Source: CBDDKZ01 sp965230415 (GTDB lineage Bacteria; Bacteroidota; Bacteroidia; Cytophagales; JAAEPT01). From it: 64,000 nucleotides of DNA. The notes below the pieces were generated by a model that was not told the origin of the DNA, did not search any database, and saw only the letters and a program-made list of their open reading frames with translations. Location: NCBI GenBank assembly GCA_965230415.1, contig CBDDKZ010000005.1:3410001-3474000 (forward strand), in the 5' to 3' direction. How positions within the stretch are numbered: the first letter of the stretch is position 1; every line of letters begins with the position of its first letter. Both the position numbers and the translations under genes were made by a program. Of the stretch, positions 1-8,592 are shown piece by piece.

Positions 1-1662
1 TCCATAGTGAATTTTTGAATAGTTTTGGTCATAATCACCAAAGTCGATATTTTCAAAGGTTCCGGTCTCAGGTTCATATAAAGAGAGTCCGGTAAGTGTA
101 CCTATCCATATCCGGTTTTCACTGTCCTGATAAAAAGCATGTGTCGCATCAGATTGGATACTCTTGGGGTCGTTTGGGTCATATTTGTACGATACGACAC
201 GGTTTTCTTCGGGTATAATACGAACAATACCTTCTATCCAGTTACCTAACCATATTTCTCCATTATTCATTCTTTTTAGTACCCGCCAATCGATAACTGG
301 TATAGCTCCGCTGGAGTCTAAATCAGGAAAAGGCCTGAAGGCTTCCCCGGTTTCCGTATTTACCTGAAACAGCCCGCCATGACCCCCTATGAGTAAGTCA
401 CCTTTGTAAGTGTCCAGACAAAAAACCGGGTTATTGTTGATTATTTCTTTAAAAGGGCCTGTTACTTCGAAAGGCTCTACACGGTTATTTTTCTTGTCTA
501 GCCTGATAAGCCCGAATTGGGTTGCCAGCCAAAGATAACGTTCTGATTTCTGTATAATCCCAAATACGGTTTGCCCGCTTCCAAATTGATCCAAAGGAAA
601 TGAATTGAATTTGAAATAATGTGCGTCATATTTAGCAATTCCACCATGCCAGCAACCGAGCCATATTATATTCCTGGAGTCTTCATACATAGTGAATATG
701 TTATCGCTGATAAGGGCATTGGGCTCTGTCTTATTCTCAAAAAAGCTTCTCGATTTGTAATTATCAGGATTGATCACTAATAATCCGTTTCTGGTACCAA
801 TCCATATATTTCCTTCGTGATCAGCTATTATTTTCCAAACATATGGACTTGGGGATTCAAAATAACCGTTTTCACCATTAATCTGTTCTAATTCTTTGGC
901 CTGAGGGTTAAATAAGAAAATCTTACCAAAGCGGCAACCAATCCATAGATTGTTGTTTTTGTCAAGACAGACAGCGCTTGCTCCTTCACCTACCTGTTCT
1001 TGCTGAGACTTGCTTAATGCAGGGTGTAATTCATCGCTATCAAGCAAGCAATAACCCACACCTCCATAAATGGCGGCAACCCAAACGGTGTCCCCATGTA
1101 TATGCATGCTCTCAATAAACTGCAGGTCCCTATTTTGAGGGCCTTTGTCTCTAACTAGCAATTGCGTGAATTTTTCCGTTTTGGGGTTGAATCGATATAC
1201 ACCGGAGCCGTAAGTTCCTATCCATACCATCCCATTTTTGTCGACACCCAATGTGCGTATGGTGTTGCTGCTGGTACGATGATCATTATTATAGCGGATA
1301 AAGTTATCCGTTTCAGGAAGGTATTTGTTCAAACCGCCTTCCCAGCAAGCAACCCATAAGCCTCCGTCTTTATCTGTACATAAGTAGCTTACATCATCCC
1401 CGCTGATGCTGGTGCTATCTGATTTGTCTGAGTTATAGTGTTTAAATTGATAGCCATCATACCTGTTTAATCCTGATCGTGTACCTACCCATAGGAAGCC
1501 CTTATGATCTTCAACTATGGCATTTGGTCTGCTATTACTTAAACCATTATCTACCGTAATATTCTCAAATTGAATATTATTGTACTGAGCTACTCCAAAA
1601 AATGGTGTTTGGAGAAGAAAAAGCATTAAAAAACTAATGTAATGTAGTTTCGGGTTCTGCAT
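1..1662 (-). CDS. Two-component-regulator propeller sensor protein, N-terminal part (partial)
   Basis: An uninterrupted reading frame of 554 codons begins at an ATG at 1660-1662 and leaves the left edge of the window. The N-terminus is a signal peptide (MQNPKLHYISFLMLFLLQ, ending near VAQ). It is followed by ITVDNGLSN and then repeated blades of the type GFLWVGTRSGLNRYDGY, the hallmark of periplasmic two-component-regulator propeller (Reg_prop) domains. In such proteins one or two seven-bladed propellers precede a Y_Y_Y domain, a membrane helix and a cytoplasmic output (histidine kinase, PP2C phosphatase or DNA-binding). The output domain here lies outside the window, so the signalling class is unknown. 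The architecture up to the edge resembles that of the phosphatase at 24649-27993. The ligand cannot be inferred. Confidence 0.85.
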   Translation of the reverse strand, partial: MQNPKLHYISFLMLFLLQTPFFGVAQYNNIQFENITVDNGLSNSRPNAIVEDHKGFLWVGTRSGLNRYDGYQFKHYNSDKSDSTSISGDDVSYLCTDKDGGLWVACWEGGLNKYLPETDNFIRYNNDHRTSSNTIRTLGVDKNGMVWIGTYGSGVYRFNPKTEKFTQLLVRDKGPQNRDLQFIESMHIHGDTVWVAAIYGGVGYCLLDSDELHPALSKSQQEQVGEGASAVCLDKNNNLWIGCRFGKIFLFNPQAKELEQINGENGYFESPSPYVWKIIADHEGNIWIGTRNGLLVINPDNYKSRSFFENKTEPNALISDNIFTMYEDSRNIIWLGCWHGGIAKYDAHYFKFNSFPLDQFGSGQTVFGIIQKSERYLWLATQFGLIRLDKKNNRVEPFEVTGPFKEIINNNPVFCLDTYKGDLLIGGHGGLFQVNTETGEAFRPFPDLDSSGAIPVIDWRVLKRMNNGEIWLGNWIEGIVRIIPEENRVVSYKYDPNDPKSIQSDATHAFYQDSENRIWIGTLTGLSLYEPETGTFENIDFGDYDQNYSKIHYG

Positions 1663-2062
1663 CTTTTTCTTAGAACGGTCCGGATTAGGTTTTAGTTACT
1701 TACTCTTTCAATATGTTTATGTTATGATTTTGCACCTAATACATGGTTTTATGACTAATGTGCCTCAATTCGGGTGGAATATTCTCAGGTTAATTTTTAA
1801 TACTCCCATTAGCCTTATTGCTGCAAAAATAGTGAAAAAACATGGGGCAACGAATTTATTTGTCTAATATAAAGCCTGTACGTCGAAAAATGACAGTCAA
1901 TGAGGGGGAGTAAACTAATGTGGACTCCGCATTGGTTGTCATTCGTTACATCAAGTTAAACCTAGGTATATTTTATTATATGAAGAAGTAGAACAAACTC
2001 AATCGATCCGGGTTTTTGGACAATTAAGAATAGGTATCTCCGATGTCGTTTGTCAACTTAAA
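1663..2062. other. Intergenic region between the propeller gene and the Nudix-type regulator
   Basis: About 400 bases without a convincing gene. It contains the probable leader and promoter of the leftward propeller gene: a minus-strand TATTTTTG box at 1824-1831. No RNA gene, clear repeat or terminator was recognised. The stretch from about 1870 to 2062 is downstream of the regulator gene, which also runs leftward. Confidence 0.5.
1824..1850 (-). promoter_or_regulatory. Candidate Bacteroidota promoter for the propeller gene
   Basis: On the minus strand TATTTTTG (1824-1831) matches the Bacteroidota -7 consensus TAnnTTTG. A TTG at 1848-1850 lies 16 bases upstream, slightly closer than usual for the -33 element. 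The implied leader is about 150 bases. This is a pattern match only. Confidence 0.35.
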
Positions 2063-2749
2063 TTACAAATCGAAACTAAATCCCTTTTGACACAACTGTT
2101 GATATACGTTTTGATCAAAACTGTATAATTTAGCAGCACGGTGAGAAACATTTTGTTGTTTTTCTTCAAGGTCTATTAACAAGTTCATTTTCGCGAGCTT
2201 CTTTCGGAAATTTCGCTTATCAAACTTCGTTTCTAATGTAGCTTCGTATAATCTTTGTAATTCAGTAATAGAGAATTTTTCAGGTAAAAGGTTGAAACCT
2301 ACCGGTTCGTGGCGTACTTTTATCTTCAGTTTCTTAAATCCGGTATCGAAAATTTCGCGATGATCAAAAGGCAACTCAGGGATTTCATCTACGGGAAACC
2401 ATTCTGCCCGTTTGGCGTCACTATCAGGTTGTGTCTCCAAATTGTAATCGTCTAACTTGATTAGTGCATAATAGGCGATTGTTATCACTCTTCGAAGAGG
2501 GTAACGTCCAACGGAACCGAAAGTCTTAACTTGTTCCATATAGATTTCGGATACACCGGTAGATTCTTTTAATATCCGGTCAGAAGCATCGTCCAGCTCT
2601 TCATCCATATGGACAAATCCACCGGGAAGTGCCATCATTCCTTTTTGTGGGTCCGTGTTACGTTCAATGAGTAGTACTTTTAATTGATCCCCTTCGAATC
2701 CAAAAATTACACAGTCAATCGAAAGGTTAGAAATGCGATTAGATGTCAT
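2063..2749 (-). CDS. Nudix-related transcriptional regulator (NrtR/AraR/XylR type), probable xylose regulator
   Basis: A 228-residue protein with an N-terminal Nudix fold (about residues 10-150) and a C-terminal winged-helix region (about 155-225), the arrangement of NrtR-family repressors. The Nudix box is degenerate. GFVHMDE and the later R, L, K-E, G, V positions are kept, but the hydrolase glutamates in REUxEE are replaced (RILKES), which argues for ligand sensing rather than catalysis. In Bacteroides, Nudix-related regulators of this type control arabinose and xylose genes. Here the gene lies leftward of a xylB-xylA-transporter cluster, separated from it by one adhesin gene. Control of the xyl genes is inferred from this context and from the palindrome before xylB. 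The start ATG is at 2747-2749. Confidence 0.8.
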   Translation of the reverse strand: MTSNRISNLSIDCVIFGFEGDQLKVLLIERNTDPQKGMMALPGGFVHMDEELDDASDRILKESTGVSEIYMEQVKTFGSVGRYPLRRVITIAYYALIKLDDYNLETQPDSDAKRAEWFPVDEIPELPFDHREIFDTGFKKLKIKVRHEPVGFNLLPEKFSITELQRLYEATLETKFDKRNFRKKLAKMNLLIDLEEKQQNVSHRAAKLYSFDQNVYQQLCQKGFSFDL

Positions 2750-3088
2750 CTTATTTGCTTATTCAAAACGTAAATTACGCCTTTTATCGGAATTATTACA
2801 CGAAAAAGTATTGTAATTTTTGAGTAATACTTTCAAAGGTATACGAGTACAGGGTATCCTGGTTATATTTTTCATTTACAACTAGCTGATTTTTGTCAAC
2901 GATTGCGTCACAAATAATCAATGAAATAAAAGGATAATACTTCAAAATTGTTTACCTTCTAAGTTCTAAGTGTATTAACAACAGTAAGTTGTTTACTTGT
3001 TCATTTGTCAATTAGTTTTTGGGTGCCTAAATCCCAGACTTTAAACCAATTATCCGACCGGGCACTTTATACTGAAAGGAGATACTTA
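2750..3088. other. Divergent intergenic region between the regulator and the adhesin
   Basis: About 340 bases between divergent genes. It holds the leftward -7 candidate and inverted repeat listed separately for the regulator. Near the rightward start an AAGGAG-like stretch lies just before the ATG at 3089. An in-frame TTG at 3005 is possible, but it would put 28 residues before the signal peptide, so 3089 is preferred. No further gene was seen. Confidence 0.5.
2805..2841 (-). promoter_or_regulatory. Candidate promoter with overlapping inverted repeat upstream of the Nudix regulator
   Basis: The minus-strand box TACCTTTG (2834-2841) matches TAnnTTTG. Immediately downstream is a perfect 8-bp inverted repeat, AAAGTATT (2805-2812) and AATACTTT (2826-2833), with a 13-base spacer. 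A transcription start about 7 bases after the box would fall inside the repeat, as expected for an operator giving autoregulation. The arms do not resemble the palindrome before xylB, so the same protein need not bind both. No good -33 element was found. Confidence 0.3.
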
Positions 3089-6000
3089 ATGAAATACCTA
3101 TTACCCGTATTGTTTTTTTTATGTTTTGGACTAAACCAGGCATTAGGTCAGCAGACATTTACCGTTACTCAAGGTGCTGGAAATGGAAACGGTTCCTTGT
3201 TCTGGGCAATTCAGCAGGCAAATAATAATGGCGTCGGAATGGACAATATCAGGTTCACGGTGAACGATGTTACCTGGGATGGAAATATTGATATAACAAG
3301 TAATATCAATATTGACGGAGGCGCCAATAAAGTTCAAATAGAATCACAAGGGAATGGATTCGAGATAGCAAATGGAGGAGACGGTACAGAAATAATGAAT
3401 TGTGTTATTACAAACTGCGGAGGGAATGGTATTGAATGCAATAATGTACAAAACATTTCCATTCATGATAACTGTATTTATGGTAATACCGGTGCAGGAA
3501 TTTGGATGCCTAATACCGACCTTAGTACAATTGAGTCAAATTTCATTGGATGCGATGAAAACGGCATCCTAAACGGTAACGGCGGAAGAGGAATTGACTT
3601 TGACCAGGATGTAGGAAACAGTCATGATAATACTATTGAAGATAATGTTATAGTAGACAATGGTAGAGGTTTTGCCAATCAATTCGATGGTCATGGTATA
3701 TATATAGTGACTAATTGTAATCGAAACACAACCATAAATAATTATGTAGGGATTTTACCTGGTGCCAAAGTTGGTGGTGCTGATCGAATGGCTTTTAACG
3801 CCGGAAATGGTATCACCTATGCCAATAATTGTATTGGTGGGCTCATTGAAAGAAATGTTGTTTCATCTGGTTTACGAACAAATACATCCAGCATAACTCT
3901 ATATGGTGTGAGCGATATAATCGCAACAAATAATTGGGTTGGTACAAATGACCTAGGGGCAGTTTTTAATAGTTCTGATGTAGGTATTTTTGCTGCGGCA
4001 ATCGAAAATTGTGTGATTTCCGACAATGTAGTAAGAGGTACCATAGGGCCGCCAACTCAAGGTAGAGGGTATGGTATTTATGTTCAAATGGGTTTTTGGA
4101 ACAGTCAAATAATAGATAATCAGGTATTTCAAAACGATAGCTATGGTATTTTAATAGATAATGATACTCCATTAGGTTTTACTCCGGCAGGTAGAGATTT
4201 TAACAACAGAATAGACTCTGAAGGGTCTGTTATAAGTGGCAATAACGTGTATGAAAATGGAGCTTCGGGACAAGCTGGTGGAATTGGGACGATAAACTCT
4301 GATGCTGTAACAATAACAGGAAATACTATTGATAACAACACCGGTAACGGCCTTTCCCTGATAAGCAGTGGAAATAATACAGTAGGAGGAGGTGACGTTG
4401 GCGACAATAATTCCAACACCATTACAAATAATTCTGAAAATGGAGTGCTTATTGTTACTGATGGCGGACTAACAAACAACCCCTCTGAACAGAATGTTGT
4501 ACAAGGAAATACGATCGCGGAGAATGATGGCGACGGTGTAAGCATTGGTGAAGGTGCAGGTAACGACCTGTCTATCCGTAACTATATAACTGAGAATAGC
4601 ATTACCTGTAATGGTACTTATATTGGTATAGATTTGAATGGAGGTCTTGGTAATGATGATTACCCCGTTCCCACCATCGACCCTGTTTCTACCAGAGCTG
4701 AATTTATTACCGGTACCGGAATTCCAGGTGACGAGGTGGAAGTATTTGATAATCGTTGTGACTGTGAGGGAGAGATTTACCTCGGTACTGCGGAGGTACG
4801 CCCCGATGGTACATGGGAAATACCTGTTCCGGGAACTTCACCTGTCATTGACAGCTCTCATGTGACAGCAACACAACATAGCCGTTCAAACACAGCCGAT
4901 CCTTACAATACATCTCCTTTTACTTCTTGTTGCCGTGTGAATGTCGATTCTATCTCGCCCACAGAAGTGGCAGCATGTGGAGGAGACAATATAACCATAA
5001 CCATTTGGAGGCATGTTGGTATGCGTTTTCAATTGCAATGGTCCAATAATGAAAATGGTCCCTGGAATGACGTTGCTGATGCTGATGTGCTTGATGGTAA
5101 TAGCCTCCACATTGGTGAAGGAGATTCTACTTGGGTCGTCGGCCCTCCTGGTATGGGGCAAACCATATTTTATAGAGTTTTTGCCACATCCGATGGTTGG
5201 GTAACAGATGGAGTTGTTAATAACGATGAGTGTACAGCAATCTCTCAAATTGTGGAAGTTACTTCTTATCCGGAAGTAGATTTGAGTACTGATCCTACTC
5301 CTCCGACCTGTGGAAATGAAGATGGTGAGGTTACAATAACGGTGTCTTCGGGTACGCCCAATTTTACCTTTTTGATAGATACAACAGGCGCTACCGCGGT
5401 AACCAATACTGCTAGCCCTTTTACCTTTACCGGTCTCGGTGGCGGTACTTACCAGTTTTTTGTAACCGATGCCAATGGTTGTATCGATAGTATCACTCAA
5501 AGTCTTAATTCTGCGCAAGGTCCCCGAATACTGGCCCTTGATTTTGCAAACGATAGTTGTGATCGTGACCTGGGAAGTATCACTGTGACTTCCACCGACC
5601 CTACTACCGGCTTACAATATGGAATAGGTAATCCTCCTGTGTTTGGTACTAATAATAATTTTACAGGACTTAGTGAGGGGGATTATTTAATAACAGTTCA
5701 GGATGCCAGCGGTTGTAGTCATGATACGCTGATAAGCTTAAGCGATTCTCCGATTCCTCGGTTTGATGTCGCCGATACCGTGAATACAACCTGTGGGTTA
5801 GAAAACGGCAGTATCACAATTGGCGCCACCGGAGGAACAGCACCTTATTTATATAGTGATGATAATGTTGATTTCAACAACGTGGTTCTCTATGATAATT
5901 TAGACGACGGTACTTATACTTTTTATGTACGAGACAGCAAAGGCTGCGAAAATGATACCAGCGTTACCATTATAGATGCTCCGGGCCCTGAATTGTCTGT

Positions 6001-8449
6001 TAATACAACAGACCCTACCTGTGGTGCAAGCGATGGTAGCATAGCGGCTTCTGTAGGGACAGCTGGTACACCGGATTTTACGTACAGCCTTACTGGGCAG
6101 CCAGACCAGGTAAACGATGGGGATTTTACTAACCTTACTTCAGGAACTTACCTGGTTTCCGTAACAGATGCAAATGGATGTATGGATACGATGACCGTTC
6201 AATTAAATAGTGCCGGAGGACCTTCCTTTACCATCGATACTATTCATCCAAATTGCGGAAATGCCGATGGTTCTATAACCTTTACCGGTGCAGGAGGCGT
6301 CAGGCCATTAGTTTATAGTATCGATCTAAATGGTACGGTAACTACTTTAACAAATGATAGCGTCTTTGATGGTTTGGGCCCGGGTACTTATGATTTAACC
6401 GTAAGTAACAGTGATGGTTCCTGTCCGTCTACCGGACAAGTGACTTTAACGGATTCTGAGAATCCGTCTGTTAGCTTTACAAGTGTAGACCCTATTTGCG
6501 ATAGTGCTAATGGTTCGTTCATTGCTATCGTAAGTGGTGGAACTGCTCCTTACACCTATTCAACGATAGGAACAGGTGCTCAAAACGATTCTTCTTATAC
6601 AGGATTGTCGGACGGTAACTATACGGTAACAATTGTGGATGCTAATGGCTGTGAAGTTACAGGAGACACTACGCTGTCGCCCAATCCGGGGCCCGATATT
6701 GACACTGTAAGTACGACTAACCCGTTGTGCGGTCAGAGTGACGGAAACATAACTATAGTAGGAACCGGAGGAACTGCACCACTGACCTATTGGTTTGATA
6801 GTGCTGATGTTGGTACTCAGGTGTTTTTCGATGACCTGGGAGCCGGTAATTATACTTTCCATGTTTTTGATGATAACGGTTGTTGGGCAGATATGGTGGT
6901 GTCTCTATCTAACAGCGACGGTCCTGTAATAGACAGTGTTTCTGTAACTCACGAAACATGTTCAGCAAGTAACGGAGAAGTGACTATTCACTATTCGGGT
7001 GGTACCGAGCCAATATTGGTCAATTTCGATGGTCAAGGTGAAGTGCCTGATGTAACCTATAGCGGACTAGGGAATGGGCTTTATAGTTTCTACATAATAG
7101 ATGATCATGATTGTCAGGCACCAGGTGAGGTGACTATTAATAACAGCCCGGGTCCGCAAATAACAGAATTACTCACAGACCCTGTCTGTGTACCGGACAA
7201 CGGATCTATTAACTTAAGCACACAAACTGGTACCTCACCATTTCAATACAGCATATACAACGGTGATAGCCTGCAGGATAATGGCGATTTTAATTTCATT
7301 ACAGCAGGAAATTATGATTTGTATATAATTGATGATAATGGTTGTGAAGATCGTTTAAGCGTAACTTTAAATGGTCATCCGGCGCCGGTTATTGATCCTT
7401 TTAAAACGGATGTCTCTTGCGGTTTGCAAGATGGGATGATTGATGCGAACCTCGTGAGTGGGCCAAACACTCCAATTAATTATACGCTAACAGGTGTTGG
7501 GACGAATAGTACTCAAGGCAGTGAAGTGTTTAACAACTTGGGAGCAGGTACTTATACTCTTACAGTTGTTGACAGTAGAAACTGCCAGGTAGACACGGTA
7601 ATAGAATTAACCACACCCAATGGTCCGCAGATTCAAACACTTGATACTGTAAATCAACACCAGTGCGATGTAGCTGATGGAGCTGTGACAGTAAATGCTA
7701 CAGCAACGTCTACAACACTAAGCCTTATTTACCAAATAAGCGGAGGAGGAAGAGGTGAATCAAATACTACAGGTGTTTTCACAGATTTGGAAGACGGTAT
7801 TCGCTATACATTTACAGTTACTTACAGTGATGGAACCTGCCCGGATACCATTAGTACGGTTTTGACAGAACCGGGTCCACCAAGGCCTATCGGAATCACA
7901 TATCCTGAAAGTTGTGAAGGTACCAAAGGGAGTATTGAAATTAGTAACCTAATTCCAAATAGCGAATATATGATTTTATTTGAAGGGAACGATTACAGTC
8001 ACAACAACCTGGAAAATACCGACGAACTGGGTGTGATACTGATCGAGAATATTGGAACAGGTACATACGATAACTTTGAAATTACACCTCCTAATAATTG
8101 TGATACCACAATGCCGTCGCTGTTCGTGGATAAAGACCGGAATTGTCCTATTGTAATCCCCAACGTATTTACACCTAATGATGATGAAGTCAATGATCGT
8201 TTTCGGATCTTCGGGATAGAGCATTATAGAGAGGCGGTACTCAGAATTTATAATAGATGGGGAAATGTTGTTTATCAATATAAGGCTGAAAAAGACGGCG
8301 AATATGAAGGATGGGATGGTAATAAAGAACGTGGGGGCAACTCAATGTTACCTGTAGGTACCTATTATTTTGAATTGGACTTACATCAACGTGACGAGTT
8401 AAGTCCTATTCCTGACTTCTATGCTGGAGATGTGACTCTTTTGCGCTAA
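3089..8449 (+). CDS. Large T9SS-exported adhesin with beta-helix, SprB-like repeats and gliding-type C-terminal domain
   Basis: A 1786-residue secreted protein. The signal peptide MKYLLPVLFFLCFGLNQALG ends before QQ. Residues about 25-525 carry NN/IxxN-type repeats typical of right-handed parallel beta-helices (NGIECNNVQNISIHDN). An Ig-like domain follows (about 525-615), then a Cys-rich PKD-like segment. About twelve SprB-like repeats of some 78 residues span about 729-1685, each with a pattern like CG..DGSI....GGTAPYTYS...L..GTYTVTV.D.NGC. The last ~95 residues (NVFTPNDDEVND, IYNRWGNVVYQY, GWDG, LPVGTYYFEL) form the gliding-motility-associated (type B) T9SS sorting domain, which directs export across the outer membrane. 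It lies between the sugar regulator and xylB, with no obvious functional link to xylose. SprB-like proteins act as surface adhesins; that role is inferred. Confidence 0.88.
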   Translation: MKYLLPVLFFLCFGLNQALGQQTFTVTQGAGNGNGSLFWAIQQANNNGVGMDNIRFTVNDVTWDGNIDITSNINIDGGANKVQIESQGNGFEIANGGDGTEIMNCVITNCGGNGIECNNVQNISIHDNCIYGNTGAGIWMPNTDLSTIESNFIGCDENGILNGNGGRGIDFDQDVGNSHDNTIEDNVIVDNGRGFANQFDGHGIYIVTNCNRNTTINNYVGILPGAKVGGADRMAFNAGNGITYANNCIGGLIERNVVSSGLRTNTSSITLYGVSDIIATNNWVGTNDLGAVFNSSDVGIFAAAIENCVISDNVVRGTIGPPTQGRGYGIYVQMGFWNSQIIDNQVFQNDSYGILIDNDTPLGFTPAGRDFNNRIDSEGSVISGNNVYENGASGQAGGIGTINSDAVTITGNTIDNNTGNGLSLISSGNNTVGGGDVGDNNSNTITNNSENGVLIVTDGGLTNNPSEQNVVQGNTIAENDGDGVSIGEGAGNDLSIRNYITENSITCNGTYIGIDLNGGLGNDDYPVPTIDPVSTRAEFITGTGIPGDEVEVFDNRCDCEGEIYLGTAEVRPDGTWEIPVPGTSPVIDSSHVTATQHSRSNTADPYNTSPFTSCCRVNVDSISPTEVAACGGDNITITIWRHVGMRFQLQWSNNENGPWNDVADADVLDGNSLHIGEGDSTWVVGPPGMGQTIFYRVFATSDGWVTDGVVNNDECTAISQIVEVTSYPEVDLSTDPTPPTCGNEDGEVTITVSSGTPNFTFLIDTTGATAVTNTASPFTFTGLGGGTYQFFVTDANGCIDSITQSLNSAQGPRILALDFANDSCDRDLGSITVTSTDPTTGLQYGIGNPPVFGTNNNFTGLSEGDYLITVQDASGCSHDTLISLSDSPIPRFDVADTVNTTCGLENGSITIGATGGTAPYLYSDDNVDFNNVVLYDNLDDGTYTFYVRDSKGCENDTSVTIIDAPGPELSVNTTDPTCGASDGSIAASVGTAGTPDFTYSLTGQPDQVNDGDFTNLTSGTYLVSVTDANGCMDTMTVQLNSAGGPSFTIDTIHPNCGNADGSITFTGAGGVRPLVYSIDLNGTVTTLTNDSVFDGLGPGTYDLTVSNSDGSCPSTGQVTLTDSENPSVSFTSVDPICDSANGSFIAIVSGGTAPYTYSTIGTGAQNDSSYTGLSDGNYTVTIVDANGCEVTGDTTLSPNPGPDIDTVSTTNPLCGQSDGNITIVGTGGTAPLTYWFDSADVGTQVFFDDLGAGNYTFHVFDDNGCWADMVVSLSNSDGPVIDSVSVTHETCSASNGEVTIHYSGGTEPILVNFDGQGEVPDVTYSGLGNGLYSFYIIDDHDCQAPGEVTINNSPGPQITELLTDPVCVPDNGSINLSTQTGTSPFQYSIYNGDSLQDNGDFNFITAGNYDLYIIDDNGCEDRLSVTLNGHPAPVIDPFKTDVSCGLQDGMIDANLVSGPNTPINYTLTGVGTNSTQGSEVFNNLGAGTYTLTVVDSRNCQVDTVIELTTPNGPQIQTLDTVNQHQCDVADGAVTVNATATSTTLSLIYQISGGGRGESNTTGVFTDLEDGIRYTFTVTYSDGTCPDTISTVLTEPGPPRPIGITYPESCEGTKGSIEISNLIPNSEYMILFEGNDYSHNNLENTDELGVILIENIGTGTYDNFEITPPNNCDTTMPSLFVDKDRNCPIVIPNVFTPNDDEVNDRFRIFGIEHYREAVLRIYNRWGNVVYQYKAEKDGEYEGWDGNKERGGNSMLPVGTYYFELDLHQRDELSPIPDFYAGDVTLLR

Positions 8450-8554
8450 AATGGTTTAAATGGCTACTTTTTCGGCATAAAAAGCATAAAAAGTACTGAC
8501 AAATTCGATAAATTTTTTCTAACAATATTTGGTTAGCACCTAGGAATGCTATAA

Positions 8555-8577
8555 CTTAGTGTAACTTTTACACTAAG
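8555..8577. promoter_or_regulatory. Perfect palindromic operator candidate upstream of xylB
   Basis: Half-site CTTAGTGTAA (8555-8564), 3-base spacer CTT, and its exact reverse complement TTACACTAAG (8568-8577), ending 15 bases before the xylB start. A perfect 10-bp dyad at this position is very likely a repressor site. The Nudix-type regulator at 2063-2749 is the obvious candidate binder. A weak -7-like box (AATATTTG, 8523-8530) upstream would place the operator just downstream of the transcription start. Binding is inferred. Confidence 0.7.
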
Positions 8578-8592
8578 AATAAAATTGTAGAG

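Noticed and set aside
8465..8495. Stem-loop after the first adhesin (TACTTTTT with AAAAAGTA)
   Set aside because: The arms are almost all A-T with a 15-base loop and no clear T-tail, so a terminator call is not supported.
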